Part shown: piece by piece, positions 34,649 through 45,442 of the stretch | Position numbering within the stretch: the stretch's first letter is position 1 | Layout: each line of letters starts with the position of its first letter | Source: Planctomycetota bacterium | Lineage (GTDB): Bacteria > Planctomycetota > Phycisphaerae > UBA1845 | Assembly (NCBI GenBank): GCA_024276605.1 | Contig: JAJRWX010000026.1 | Location: 30,629 to 94,628, forward strand | DNA length: 64,000 bases | Direction: 5' to 3' | Notes under the pieces: generated by a model | Databases searched by the model: none | The model's input: the letters and a program-made list of their open reading frames with translations, nothing else | Told to the model about the DNA's origin: nothing | Made by a program: the position numbers and the translations under genes

Positions 34649-37600
34649 TCATGGACAGTCAGTCGGATTGCTGTAGGGGTATGGATCCCCTTCAAACGCT
34701 ATGACAAATGCTAGGATGTCGGCTGCGGTAACAATTCTATTGGTCACTTCGGAATCTAGATCCATACGCGTGAAGTCCGGTGCTTGGGGATCAAGCTGAA
34801 ACTTTTTTACGGCAGCCACTATGTCACTCGTGGTAACTATACCATCGGGTATAGTCCATGTGGAACCAACAAAACTACCCACCGCGTCGCCCCATTCACG
34901 CGGCTCAGGTTTCAAAATGGTACGCACCTTATGCACCGGCGTAAAAACAACACCGTCGGTTGTCGCCTGAATTCCATAAATAGCCGCTGGCACAATCTCG
35001 CAGTCGCTAACATCAATGACTGGTTCCCATGCCGGACGCGCAACTTGAGACAAGGGAGTACTTAACGGTAGTACAAGAGAAACGTCATGCACATCCGGTG
35101 AAGTAATAGCCTCTGGAGCACCAATCCAACCGAGCACCCCTGTACTACCCGGTCCGGTGAGCATGGTAATCCGATATGCAATATCTTGGTTACTAGTACC
35201 AACATTATCAGGGGCAAACATGACATAACGGTTCCTGGTTTCGCAATCATCAGGAATACCACTATTGTTGATGTCGATGTTTTCACCACGAGCGGCTGCC
35301 ATATCTATGTCACATTGATCATCGATGCCGTTGCGATTGCAGTCGTTTTGACTGGTACCTGGGCTGACATCTATGGCGTCCACTTCATCACCGGGCAATA
35401 ACCCCAAGTTATCCGCTGTAACATGAACGGAGAAACTACCGTTGAAGAAAGAGTAGAAAATATCCGCTCCCGAATGCCCGCCTGCTATCACAGTCGGCGA
35501 GTTTGCCGTAAGCGAGAATAGAACCTCATCAAGTTTATTCACATTATCACCCACGTCGAGAACACCGTTGGGTATCTGCGGATCGAGTGCCACATCGATG
35601 CCAGGTGTCGCATCGGATACGGCCAGCGCGTCGATCACATCACCAGCCTGTAAACCCATAGAAGCTGCGGAAGCGAACACATTCAAATTGCCCGGTTGCA
35701 AGGGTGATGGTGGTGGCGTGTATTTCCAAATGGTCGCTTCATCGGTGGCACTAATCTGAAATGAGGGGCCGGTAAAGGTTAGATAGGCTAGATCCGTCAT
35801 CGGATCGTACTCTGATATTTCTAACGCGGTCATATTGTCGTGGCCAAACCCGCCGATTGCCGGGCGTAAACCGAGTGAAGTTTGGTCTAGTACCAGACAA
35901 CTACCTCGTCCCCCCAAACATACGGGGGATGCTGCACTGGTATGTGAGCCAAACGCGCTCATCTGGGCAATGAAGATATCTGCAGCTACCTGAATCTGAC
36001 TGCTTTCCGTGTTCACATCCGTACAAGGCTTACCTATTGAGGTTCTATCGACAGAAAATAGTAGTACGGGGTCAGCCCCAAGCGGGTCTAACGTTCCATC
36101 ACGTCCGAAAGATAGGCTGTTAATCACATCATTAGAGTCAAATCCACCAACACCACCTATTTGCCCGATTAAATCATTGTACCGCACGTTTCCATTGTCC
36201 GGCCCTTCAGCCGGTTGATCGCCTGAACGATAGACGGTCACCTGTTGAACTTGCAGGCCGGCATCGTCATTGACATGGTTTGGTTGCGCGTCGATAACCG
36301 CCCCATTACTCAAATCGTCCACGTCAAATGAAATGGTGGTCGATATTCCACGCTGAGATTGACAACTCGTGGGAGGCAAATTGGCTAACTGATCGTCCCC
36401 GAACGACACACTAACCAGATACGCACGATGAATGCCACTGTCATCAAATAGCGCGACGGCTGGGAAGCTGGGATCGTTGATAAAATCTTCACCGGGATCG
36501 TTCAAGTCGATCGGAAGATTCTGCAACGTTGCTCGCAGTACGACGGGATTTTTGTTGTAGAGTTTAGGCGGGGCACCAAGGTCCAACTCGAAGAAAGCGT
36601 TAAAGAAGATATCTGCGGGCAGATCGATACACTCGCCTTGAGCCTCGCCGAAACTGTCTTGATAGAGGGCAGGCGCTGAATCGAAGAACGGTTGGCCAGC
36701 CTTGATGATCTCTGTTCCGTTCGTGAGATTTAGCGAAAGGATTTCTACGTGAATCTCCTGACCACAGTCCGCATTCTCAGGAAAATTTGATGGGAACACG
36801 CACGGATCGAGGGCCAGGGCTGCGGTGTTGGCATAAGGTGCTAAGCCACCACCTATGATCGTTGCACCACCATCCTCCGGGTCACCCTCCATAAATGGAT
36901 CACTACGCCCAAAGGCAGAGCTTGGATCCGCAAGGCCCAGAACCTCTTGCGTAGTCCCATCGAGAAAGACAACCTTAAACGCCCCACCAGTAGCCGCAAC
37001 GTCAACGGCACCGGGTGGCATCAGTTCACAATTGGCACAAGCGCACTCATCCACATCCGGGATATTATTATTGTTCACATCACATGAACACGAGAACTGT
37101 GAACAATCGGTACTATCACCTTGGTAGGTACCACCAAGATTCGTCTCGCAATCGTCTTGCGATGTAACCGTACACGGATCAAACCCAACCGCATCGGTAC
37201 AACATGCGCCGGTCGGGCCTCCGATTACTACAATCGAAGCGGGATTGATCGTGCCAATTGGTAACGTCGTCGAATTGCCATCCAGCATAAACGTGAAAGT
37301 TGTATCATTGATGAAATCGATCGTGTAAGTCCCGGCTGCGCTGGCAGGAACTTCTACAAGCAACGTAGCGAAGTACTCACTAAGTCCGCCATCTGCTTTA
37401 CCGGCCATAGTCGACACACCCGCAAACTCATAATCTAGACCGGGGAATGCAATAGGTGATAGCGGAACAAAACCAAAGAATAAGTAGGTTGGATCATCGA
37501 GGCAAAACTCGCCTGGACAATCCGCAGTTATCGAGCATGGATCACCAGTTGGAGGATCCACAAATCCAATCGTACACCTTTTCTTTACCACAAAAGCACC

Positions 37601-40600
37601 ATCACTGCACGTATTTCCGTCTGTTGGGCAGCCATTGCCCTGCGGACAGGACAACACGGGGGCACCAGGGTAACCCAGCGGGTTCAGAGGCGCACCCTGT
37701 CCACTACAATATCCACTGCCATCTATTTTAGCTTGCACGGATTCAATCAAACTGTCACCAACTACACCCCAATCTGAGATACGCAATGCCAGTTCAACAA
37801 CCCCTCCTGCCGGTATTGTTATTTCGTTGCCATTTATAGTAAATGAGCCGCTACTGCCCACTGGGACAAGATCTATTATTGGCGAAGTTGGAGCTGGACA
37901 GTCCGTCGAGATGTTACCCGTACAAAATGCATCGACCTCGAAATTGCGCGGAGGGAGAAGTGCGTTGCACTGACTGACTGTCACGCCGTCCACACAATCG
38001 GCACCCGGCAATCCGATTGAAGAGCAACATTTGCCAGTGGGTGGAGGACAGTCTAACGAGATGTTATCGGTACAAACTGCGCCTACCTCGAAATTACGTG
38101 GCGCAGGACGCGTATTACAAGTTACAATTGTCACACTGTCTACGCAACCGGCATCCGGCTCACCGATTGAAAAACAACATTTACCGTCGACTGGAAACGT
38201 ACCATCCTCACACCCGCCAGCCTGTACCGGAACGCATTGTCCCGTAGCACAACCCGTCACTCCGAAGCCAAAAACGTCACCGGCGAATGCACGAACCTCT
38301 CTGAGAATGTCACCCGAACTGGCAACGGTATTCGGTACGGCACCATCAGTATCGACTCGCGCCAGTAACGGTGCATTAGGATCTAATCCAAACTTCCTTA
38401 CCGCGGCCACAATATCGTTGGTTGTCACTAGACCATCCGGGGCCGTCCAGGCACCGGTAACAAATCCTCCCACCAAATCGCCGAATTCACGAGTAGGTGC
38501 TTGCGGTGGCGTGGTCGAAATCTGCAAGTCAACCGAAAACGTAGTACCGTCGAGAGTCATATCCAAATTATAATTGTTACCCGGAACCACACTACAACCT
38601 CGTATATGCAATCCGGAGGTCACAGTACTCCAATCGCAGTAGTAGGTCGCATCACCAGGGGCTGGCAACGGACCGTCTTTCAACGACGCATACCATCCAT
38701 CCGCACCCTTATCCTCCAGCGAAGCACAATCTACGTACTTATCCGTGGTACTACCGACCCGCGTGACACGAATCGACACATTCTCCGTACCGTTCGTAGT
38801 GGGATCAATAGATACATAACGATCCTTAGTAAACCCAGCTTCTGCGGTCAGTGGTGACGGAGGATTCAGAGCGGCGGGGAAACAAGCAAAACGCACGTGT
38901 AACTGCGACAGTCCCTGACCGGCTTCACCACCACTACCCGGTGTGCCCGCACTATTAGGTGAATAACCACCAACTCGTATGATCACTTCATCCCCCACAA
39001 CCACCGGGAAGGGTGTAACCTCAGACACGGTGCTTAACGAACCACAGGCGTCATCGTTACAGCCGATAAGGTCCGGTGCCGAGTTATCGTTACCGTCCGG
39101 ACATTGGGTATACGCCGCCATCATCGCGTCATACACTCCACCGCCACACATGCTCATACTCATCACACCCGAACAAGGCGGTGTAACCCTATACCAAACA
39201 TCAGCACGGAACGGGCCGCCGCCACTGCTGGAAGCTGAACAGTCGTCAAGCACCGTGGCATTGTCCATGTCCGGCGGGCCATCGGTGGTCGCGAACCGAT
39301 TATCCGTTTGCACGATAGCACAATCAAACTGATTATCCGATACAACAGCGTTGGCATCTTTAATCTTGATGCAATTACCATCACCGCCGGGACATGTACC
39401 CGGTCTGGTACACCAACTGGACTTGTTCTTGGCACAATTGCCTATGTCTGTAACAGCGGTACAAGTGGCCTGCAGAATCTCTTCTGCACCCGTCACACAG
39501 TCATCGTTGGCAGGGGGCGTACAAGAGAATATACCACCGCCATCCGGACAAACTTGCCCAGTAAATACGGTACCGGATAAGCCGTTGTCCGCTTCGCCCA
39601 AAATACACTTAAACAATGAAACCGTACTCGTACAAACCGAAGCACCTAATGCATCACGGTAACAGCAAGCAAAGGTACCTGTACGATCGCCACAACCGCC
39701 GTCGATACCCTCGTTACCGACTGTGTTCTTCTGGATACCGCTGTCAACACACCATGCATAATCACTTCTTAAAAGATGTGAGTCCGTATAGGGCACCGGA
39801 TGATTGCCAGCCACGGAAACCGACCAACCATTACCATCCTCAGACTTGGCTTGTTCGCCTTGATTACTGCCGGACCTATCCGTCCTCATCCATTCCCAAC
39901 GACATGCTTCTTCACCATTGAGATCACCACTACCTTCACCCTGAATCTCAAGCCAGTAACAATTCCCTGGAGCTAGCCCTGTGATAGTGACAGGTGCCGA
40001 GTAGGTCGTCGGCTTAAAGGTAGCCTGAAGATCGGTGATCTTACGCCCGTCGTGCATAACGGGTGATTCCGGACCTAACACGATATTGTTCATATCCGGC
40101 AACCCATTGCCATCGTCTTGGTAAATGGTCAAGTACCAAGTCGTATCCGGTGGGTCATTATTGCAGTTCACACCACCCTCTTGACCACTCCATACACCAC
40201 TCCAGCAGATACGGTTGATATCACTGTTTAATGGAATGAAATCGTCAGCGACTCGGAAGGCATGTTGACGATCAGATGGGGACGAAATCGAGTCAAAGGA
40301 CTTTTGACAACTTATACTTTCACCCAAGGGACATGCCGGGCATGGATCATCAACACAACGAACACCGCCCTGGTAGATACCTTGACCACCGGTTCGGGCG
40401 GCACAAGTTGCCTCGTCGAGACCATCACCAGCCACGCCGCCATTAGGCGTATCATCACAAGTATCAACACCACTCGCGCCACCGCAACATGCACCTAACG
40501 TGCATATATTCAAGCTGCAGTCAGCGACTGGCATACCAACAATAGCATCCTCCGGCCCCTGCAATCCTAGCCAGTTGCCACCCAGCACCACGGAATTAGG

Positions 40601-43600
40601 TCCACCTGGGAAAAAGGGGCTGGCTGTAGGCAAATGATCGTTACCTTCGCATTCCAGCTTCGTAACCACACTACAAGTAACACCTGTACAACATGCGGCC
40701 CGTTGTGCTTTTACGACTGTGAGGTGCATCTGGTATTCACGCTCAACCTCACCAAAGCACTGCTCACCGGCAGGACAGTCGGTTATATCGTCGCAGTCGT
40801 TACCCGTTACTGTACAACTTCGATTGGCCTGTAGAGGATACGCATACCTCCCAGGTGGGAGATTGAACGTCATCGATAAGTTCGAATTAAGCGAACACTG
40901 AAGATCAGCCTTATTGTTTCCCTCTCCATAAAGACCTGTGTCACCAGTACCAGCCTGTCCTATATTGGACAAAATAAAATCATAACCAGTGCAAGTACAC
41001 GCCTCGAACAATGCGAAGTACGCCGTACGGGTGGGATTATTACAACAAAGGTCAACCGTTACTCGCGAGAAATCGTTAAGAGAGAACACTTCGTAATAAC
41101 CGGCATCCGTTTCGCTAAAGCTGCAGTCATCGCCATCATCAAAATCAAAAACGCGAGATAGACCGGTATTCTGTGGATCATCCTTGAAGGGACGCGTTCC
41201 GGATATCGATTTTGCAATGAACGGCAAACCAGTGACACAAAACTCATTTTCAGCGGCAACTTGGACACCACATGTTCCGCCCGAACAGTCAATGGCTTCA
41301 GTAGCTAAGCTACATGGGTTACCTGTGTTCGCCCCACTATCAGCTGCACACACATAGTTGCATATGCCGACATTCTGTGGACAGTCACAAACACCAAAGT
41401 TAAAATTAGTGGCATCACAAATAGCACTAGAAGACGAACAAGCCGTTGTCGGCATACCAAGCACATCGAAAGTATGCACCACAGGCCCCGTGCAGAACTG
41501 GCAGGTCGGTTGCACGCAAACGGATTGCGTACACGTGCCGGTACCAAAACATGCTGAACCAAGCGTGGCTGTTTGACATGTGCCTGCACCACCACACGCA
41601 GAACCAATCGCTGCATTGGTGCAATCACCACCGGCTTCGCTACACTCCAACTCACATGGCGGATTACCAATCACACCGGCACAGTACGGTGTACTGGAAC
41701 AGTTATCGCCGGCTACACCTCCGCATGGCACGCCACACGTTCCAGCTACACCACATGGTGCACCAGCAGCGGCACCTTGACCGCAATCAGCATCACCACC
41801 GGCTTCACTACAAACAAAATCGAACGGATAGAATTCGCAAAACAGCGAACCGCAATTCGTGCCAACATCGCCTAATGCGTTGCAAGTCGTAATGTCACTT
41901 GCATCTCCAGCACAGTACGGCGTATCTTCGCAACAATCGCCAGCCGTAGGCGTTTGTGGGCAACAGTTATGATTGGGATCGGTAAACGGCGTGGTGGAAC
42001 CCCCCTGTTGACGTGTCACAGCCGCGTTACAAGTTGAACCCAGCCCTAGAAACGTACCACTGTTACAGTCAGACAGAAGCAGGTCAGTACAAACACCATT
42101 GTTACAACATCCACCAATATCGCATACCTGGCTTGCACAATCCTTCGGCGTTGTGGCATTAAATCTAGCGCCTTTCCATCCAATGTCGGAACATCTCGAT
42201 TCGTCGCTGCCCAATGGGCTACATTCACGTGTTGCTGAACAGAGCTGCCCCAAACGTGGTCCAACACTCACGCATGTGCGACACTCATAACGATGAATAT
42301 CATCACAAGATTCGTAGGATAAGCTGCAAGTACCTGCAACACCACAAGCATCGCCGGCAAGTTTACCCACGCAATCCACTGATAAACCACTGTCACTACA
42401 TACCAACCGATTGATACCACAGCAGGCACCAAGAGGCTCTGGAATCAGTTCACCGACGAGTTCAAACGCAAGTATATCGTTATTGGTGCCTGCAACCAAA
42501 GAATCATCAGTAATAGGCCCGCCGTTTCGCCATCCGCGCGTATCATCATTGGTTCCTGTATCCGGCGTACCCGATGTCCGCCAATAACCGTTGGCACGCC
42601 CGCCGAATGCACGCGTGCTTCTCATGGTTACATAACCAGTACCGGCAATGCGGAATGCCGGGTTTTCCAGAGCATCAGTATCGCCAAAACAGTCATTAGG
42701 CCCACAGTCGACTTCTATGGTAATCACGTCGGAGGTGACGTTACTGTCATGGGCAACGCCAAAAGCGTTGATACGCATCGGCCCCCAACACAAGCCCGCA
42801 CCCCCAGCACAAGATTCCCCGATAAAGCCACACGCCGCGCCATCGGCACTGCATCTCGCTGGGCCACTACCATCCCAGAAATCGAAGAACAACGTCTGGT
42901 TTGAGTGATCGACACCACCACGATAGCTAAACTGTTTCAAGGCCATAAATGATCCATTTGAAACAGCGTAATCATCACCAATACGAAAATCACCTGGACA
43001 ACGCATCTGCTCACCGGGCGCACACAGGGTATGAGAGGCATCCTGTCCGCAGATCAAAGGATCACATGTTTGCGTCTGACACGTGGCTGTCCCATCGCCT
43101 AGCGTCACACATTCATTATTATCCGTACAAGACTTAGGCTGAACCGTCGGAAGTTGGCCATTCGATTGTACGCAAACTTTCAGACAATCAAGCGCTGCAT
43201 CTTCGCATGGCGTCAGGTCAAATGCGCATACCTTATCCGTACGGCGGACCGGGCCGATTTCCGTGCCTACAGCAGGTGGCACAAGCGCCCCACCACCATC
43301 GAATGTTGACGCAATACCGGCGCTGTATGTAGGGCAACGGAATTGCAGCGCCGTATCCTGTACACGTCGCCAAGTAGTCCCGCCGTCGGTGAAGCAAGTC
43401 GCCGCGGACTTATAACCACTGATAAAAATGTCCACATCACCATTGATATCGTAAGCACAGCAGCGACCAACATCACCGCCGGGTGCCACACAAATGTCGT
43501 TGGCTTCGTCACAAGTAGCTACGTCCAAGCAAACACCACCCTGGCAATCCGAATCCTTCTCACACGTCTCATTGAAGTTTTGACTATTGCCATCGCAGCG

Positions 43601-44191
43601 ATTCAAACACGGACCATCAGCATCCACATCGGGATCAACAACACAAGCCCCTGCACCGTCACACTCATCAGCTGTACAGAAGAGACCGTCGAGATCGCAT
43701 CGAGCACCATGAGCGCGCTTTTGAAGTTGACAGGTATACTGCTCACCAACGTCAAGCTCTGCGCGACCACCTGTCACAACAGAGCAAATGACCACTTCGC
43801 ATTGATTGCCGGATGAGGCACAATCGCTATCGCAATTGCAGAACTCCCCCTCTAAAGCCGTTCCACCATCCCGCTGCGTAGCCTGACTTGACCTCGTCGA
43901 AGTAGATCGGAAAACCCGAATATCTTCCTCATCACCGAACCTGTAGCTAGCCGGTGCTTGCTTGATTAATACACCCGGGGTCGGGTTCTCGTCCACACCC
44001 TCTTGCGCACTCGGCTCAAGCAAGATGAATTGAGCCTTAGTAAACCCGGCGTTACCGCTTAACGCTGCCGGTGCAGCAGGCTGAGCATCCTCTCGTGCAG
44101 TCATGCCAACAATCAACGCTAGCGCGACAAAGGGTAAATAACAAGTAACGCGAGACCGTGCGACCCAATGTTTTTTACAGATACGCTGCAT
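34649..44191 (-). CDS. Giant secreted Cys-rich multidomain protein (3180 aa)
   Basis: Start at ATG 44191, 9 nt after GGAGGG; signal peptide PFVALALIVGMTA. The protein opens with a degenerate module start (GFTKAQFILLEPS). About nine GxCC-type units follow (GACCGINRLVC, GGCCNNGVC, GKCCFSIG, GACCTDAVG), each with several Cys. Residues ~1777-1984 are a full dockerin-like module and ~2987-3180 a second, C-terminal one. Residues ~2105-2320 (GGVVELALRISDWG ... YFATLLVEVPASAAG ... GTINPASIVV) have the strand plan of a cohesin-like beta sandwich. Calcium-loop stretches (CDVNNNNIPDVDEC, DCNRNGIDDQCDID) follow. It is plausibly a scaffold or matrix protein; no enzymatic motif was seen. Confidence 0.8.
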   Translation of the reverse strand: MQRICKKHWVARSRVTCYLPFVALALIVGMTAREDAQPAAPAALSGNAGFTKAQFILLEPSAQEGVDENPTPGVLIKQAPASYRFGDEEDIRVFRSTSTRSSQATQRDGGTALEGEFCNCDSDCASSGNQCEVVICSVVTGGRAELDVGEQYTCQLQKRAHGARCDLDGLFCTADECDGAGACVVDPDVDADGPCLNRCDGNSQNFNETCEKDSDCQGGVCLDVATCDEANDICVAPGGDVGRCCAYDINGDVDIFISGYKSAATCFTDGGTTWRRVQDTALQFRCPTYSAGIASTFDGGGALVPPAVGTEIGPVRRTDKVCAFDLTPCEDAALDCLKVCVQSNGQLPTVQPKSCTDNNECVTLGDGTATCQTQTCDPLICGQDASHTLCAPGEQMRCPGDFRIGDDYAVSNGSFMALKQFSYRGGVDHSNQTLFFDFWDGSGPARCSADGAACGFIGESCAGGAGLCWGPMRINAFGVAHDSNVTSDVITIEVDCGPNDCFGDTDALENPAFRIAGTGYVTMRSTRAFGGRANGYWRTSGTPDTGTNDDTRGWRNGGPITDDSLVAGTNNDILAFELVGELIPEPLGACCGINRLVCSDSGLSVDCVGKLAGDACGVAGTCSLSYESCDDIHRYECRTCVSVGPRLGQLCSATRECSPLGSDESRCSDIGWKGARFNATTPKDCASQVCDIGGCCNNGVCTDLLLSDCNSGTFLGLGSTCNAAVTRQQGGSTTPFTDPNHNCCPQTPTAGDCCEDTPYCAGDASDITTCNALGDVGTNCGSLFCEFYPFDFVCSEAGGDADCGQGAAAGAPCGVAGTCGVPCGGVAGDNCSSTPYCAGVIGNPPCELECSEAGGDCTNAAIGSACGGAGTCQTATLGSACFGTGTCTQSVCVQPTCQFCTGPVVHTFDVLGMPTTACSSSSAICDATNFNFGVCDCPQNVGICNYVCAADSGANTGNPCSLATEAIDCSGGTCGVQVAAENEFCVTGLPFIAKSISGTRPFKDDPQNTGLSRVFDFDDGDDCSFSETDAGYYEVFSLNDFSRVTVDLCCNNPTRTAYFALFEACTCTGYDFILSNIGQAGTGDTGLYGEGNNKADLQCSLNSNLSMTFNLPPGRYAYPLQANRSCTVTGNDCDDITDCPAGEQCFGEVEREYQMHLTVVKAQRAACCTGVTCSVVTKLECEGNDHLPTASPFFPGGPNSVVLGGNWLGLQGPEDAIVGMPVADCSLNICTLGACCGGASGVDTCDDTPNGGVAGDGLDEATCAARTGGQGIYQGGVRCVDDPCPACPLGESISCQKSFDSISSPSDRQHAFRVADDFIPLNSDINRICWSGVWSGQEGGVNCNNDPPDTTWYLTIYQDDGNGLPDMNNIVLGPESPVMHDGRKITDLQATFKPTTYSAPVTITGLAPGNCYWLEIQGEGSGDLNGEEACRWEWMRTDRSGSNQGEQAKSEDGNGWSVSVAGNHPVPYTDSHLLRSDYAWCVDSGIQKNTVGNEGIDGGCGDRTGTFACCYRDALGASVCTSTVSLFKCILGEADNGLSGTVFTGQVCPDGGGIFSCTPPANDDCVTGAEEILQATCTAVTDIGNCAKNKSSWCTRPGTCPGGDGNCIKIKDANAVVSDNQFDCAIVQTDNRFATTDGPPDMDNATVLDDCSASSSGGGPFRADVWYRVTPPCSGVMSMSMCGGGVYDAMMAAYTQCPDGNDNSAPDLIGCNDDACGSLSTVSEVTPFPVVVGDEVIIRVGGYSPNSAGTPGSGGEAGQGLSQLHVRFACFPAALNPPSPLTAEAGFTKDRYVSIDPTTNGTENVSIRVTRVGSTTDKYVDCASLEDKGADGWYASLKDGPLPAPGDATYYCDWSTVTSGLHIRGCSVVPGNNYNLDMTLDGTTFSVDLQISTTPPQAPTREFGDLVGGFVTGAWTAPDGLVTTNDIVAAVRKFGLDPNAPLLARVDTDGAVPNTVASSGDILREVRAFAGDVFGFGVTGCATGQCVPVQAGGCEDGTFPVDGKCCFSIGEPDAGCVDSVTIVTCNTRPAPRNFEVGAVCTDNISLDCPPPTGKCCSSIGLPGADCVDGVTVSQCNALLPPRNFEVDAFCTGNISTDCPAPTSPIIDLVPVGSSGSFTINGNEITIPAGGVVELALRISDWGVVGDSLIESVQAKIDGSGYCSGQGAPLNPLGYPGAPVLSCPQGNGCPTDGNTCSDGAFVVKKRCTIGFVDPPTGDPCSITADCPGEFCLDDPTYLFFGFVPLSPIAFPGLDYEFAGVSTMAGKADGGLSEYFATLLVEVPASAAGTYTIDFINDTTFTFMLDGNSTTLPIGTINPASIVVIGGPTGACCTDAVGFDPCTVTSQDDCETNLGGTYQGDSTDCSQFSCSCDVNNNNIPDVDECACANCELMPPGAVDVAATGGAFKVVFLDGTTQEVLGLADPSSAFGRSDPFMEGDPEDGGATIIGGGLAPYANTAALALDPCVFPSNFPENADCGQEIHVEILSLNLTNGTEIIKAGQPFFDSAPALYQDSFGEAQGECIDLPADIFFNAFFELDLGAPPKLYNKNPVVLRATLQNLPIDLNDPGEDFINDPSFPAVALFDDSGIHRAYLVSVSFGDDQLANLPPTSCQSQRGISTTISFDVDDLSNGAVIDAQPNHVNDDAGLQVQQVTVYRSGDQPAEGPDNGNVRYNDLIGQIGGVGGFDSNDVINSLSFGRDGTLDPLGADPVLLFSVDRTSIGKPCTDVNTESSQIQVAADIFIAQMSAFGSHTSAASPVCLGGRGSCLVLDQTSLGLRPAIGGFGHDNMTALEISEYDPMTDLAYLTFTGPSFQISATDEATIWKYTPPPSPLQPGNLNVFASAASMGLQAGDVIDALAVSDATPGIDVALDPQIPNGVLDVGDNVNKLDEVLFSLTANSPTVIAGGHSGADIFYSFFNGSFSVHVTADNLGLLPGDEVDAIDVSPGTSQNDCNRNGIDDQCDIDMAAARGENIDINNSGIPDDCETRNRYVMFAPDNVGTSNQDIAYRITMLTGPGSTGVLGWIGAPEAITSPDVHDVSLVLPLSTPLSQVARPAWEPVIDVSDCEIVPAAIYGIQATTDGVVFTPVHKVRTILKPEPREWGDAVGSFVGSTWTIPDGIVTTSDIVAAVKKFQLDPQAPDFTRMDLDSEVTNRIVTAADILAFVIAFEGDPYPYSNPTDCP
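38245..38848. repeat. Module copy inside the giant gene, DNA-level repeat of 27340-27935
   Basis: The minus-strand DNA of this internal module aligns base by base with the 303-aa gene's module, with many identical stretches (such as ACCACACTACAACCTC and CATCCGCACCCTTATCCTCC). The other three copies are recognisable only as protein. This implies a recent copy or gene conversion between the two loci. Confidence 0.75.
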
Positions 44192-45442
44192 GACGTGGCC
44201 CTCCTCTTGAATCCAGAAGATCAATATCGAGACAATGCTATCCTATAGTCGAACGGTTTTGTAACCGCGCTGCCTACGGGAATAAATGTGCCCAAATAAT
44301 CACACCACAACATAACTATCGTCATAGTGCGTTTTAGCCTTAGGGGAGGATCGTTCGATAGCTAACAAACCATACACCTTGGGGAACAGACCTAGTAATG
44401 CCCCTGATGATAGTTGTTGTAATGAAATGTTTGACATGAACGATATAGTCCTTTCCTAATCCAGTCTGTTTGTACAACAGTTGTGTGGTAGCTGTCAAAC
44501 GCGGGATACTTGGGTAGTCTGTACAATCAGAATCACTTCAAGTAGCACTTTTCGAGAACTTGCATAACACTCGATCATCGCTATTTCAGTCAACTAGAGA
44601 AGACGATTTGTCAGCCGCTACTATGGGATGATATCTGACCGATTATATGCATTACCGCGATTGAGCATGGCTTGTTGATATGGAGTGATACAACTCTCTT
44701 ATAGTCAGTGCCGCTGAACCGCCAGTAGGAACAGGTGTTCAGGCCTCACTCATGTTGGTGTGTTTGGTCATGTTTTTTGTTGATCGCCATTTGTCATGTG
44801 GTGACTCGGCTATCACACCATGCGATAGCGCTGGCGCCCGGCTTCGTGTCTGCTTGGTTAGTACCAAACATGTTTTACTTGATAGTGCAGGGAGGCTTCA
44901 TAGAGACCATTGACGATAATAATGATCAATAGGCACACTTTAGCATTCTGAGTCGCTCGCAAACTCATGACAAACAGTAGCCAAAATACGATCAGATAAG
45001 TAGATTGGCTGTGCGTTGTTGCATTAAACCCTTGTCTCTCATCTGTCTCTCATCGTGCTAATTACGTTGACAATGGATTGTTCATACAGCAGTAGCGTTG
45101 CTCCGTCTTCCGCTAGGACATAGCCGTTTGGCATCGTACAGATTCGTTTAGGGTAGACTGTAAACAACGATTTTGCCGTTCGTTGGACTTATCCTTGATA
45201 GTCATCAAAAGATTGAAGGTCTTAGCTTTCACGGCTCCTATGTCCAATAATCCCTGCCAGGTTTGCCTTCTTAGGGTGATCCACTAGAAAACAGCCTCTC
45301 TGCTACAAGTCATACTATTTTCAAATTTCTTTTGCTTCGCTGATTGAATTTTGGTAAGCTGATGGTCATGTACGTACTGGCGCTGCGCGATCTCCTCCAT
45401 GCGCGCCACTTGATGCAACTCAATATTATAAGGAGGCTTCGC
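44192..45442. other. 1.25-kb divergent intergenic region
   Basis: Between the giant gene (minus) and the M28 peptidase (plus). It should hold both promoters. Short open frames here have no protein pattern. I see no RNA gene, hairpin or repeat I could support. Confidence 0.45.

Noticed and set aside
34332..34676. Small plus-strand open frame of 114 codons
   Set aside because: It overlaps the end of the giant gene, has no ribosome-binding site or recognisable domain, and its composition is not protein-like.
44735..44932. 65-codon plus-strand frame in the divergent spacer
   Set aside because: It has a hydrophobic stretch but no ribosome-binding site, no neighbours that fit, and lies in promoter DNA.
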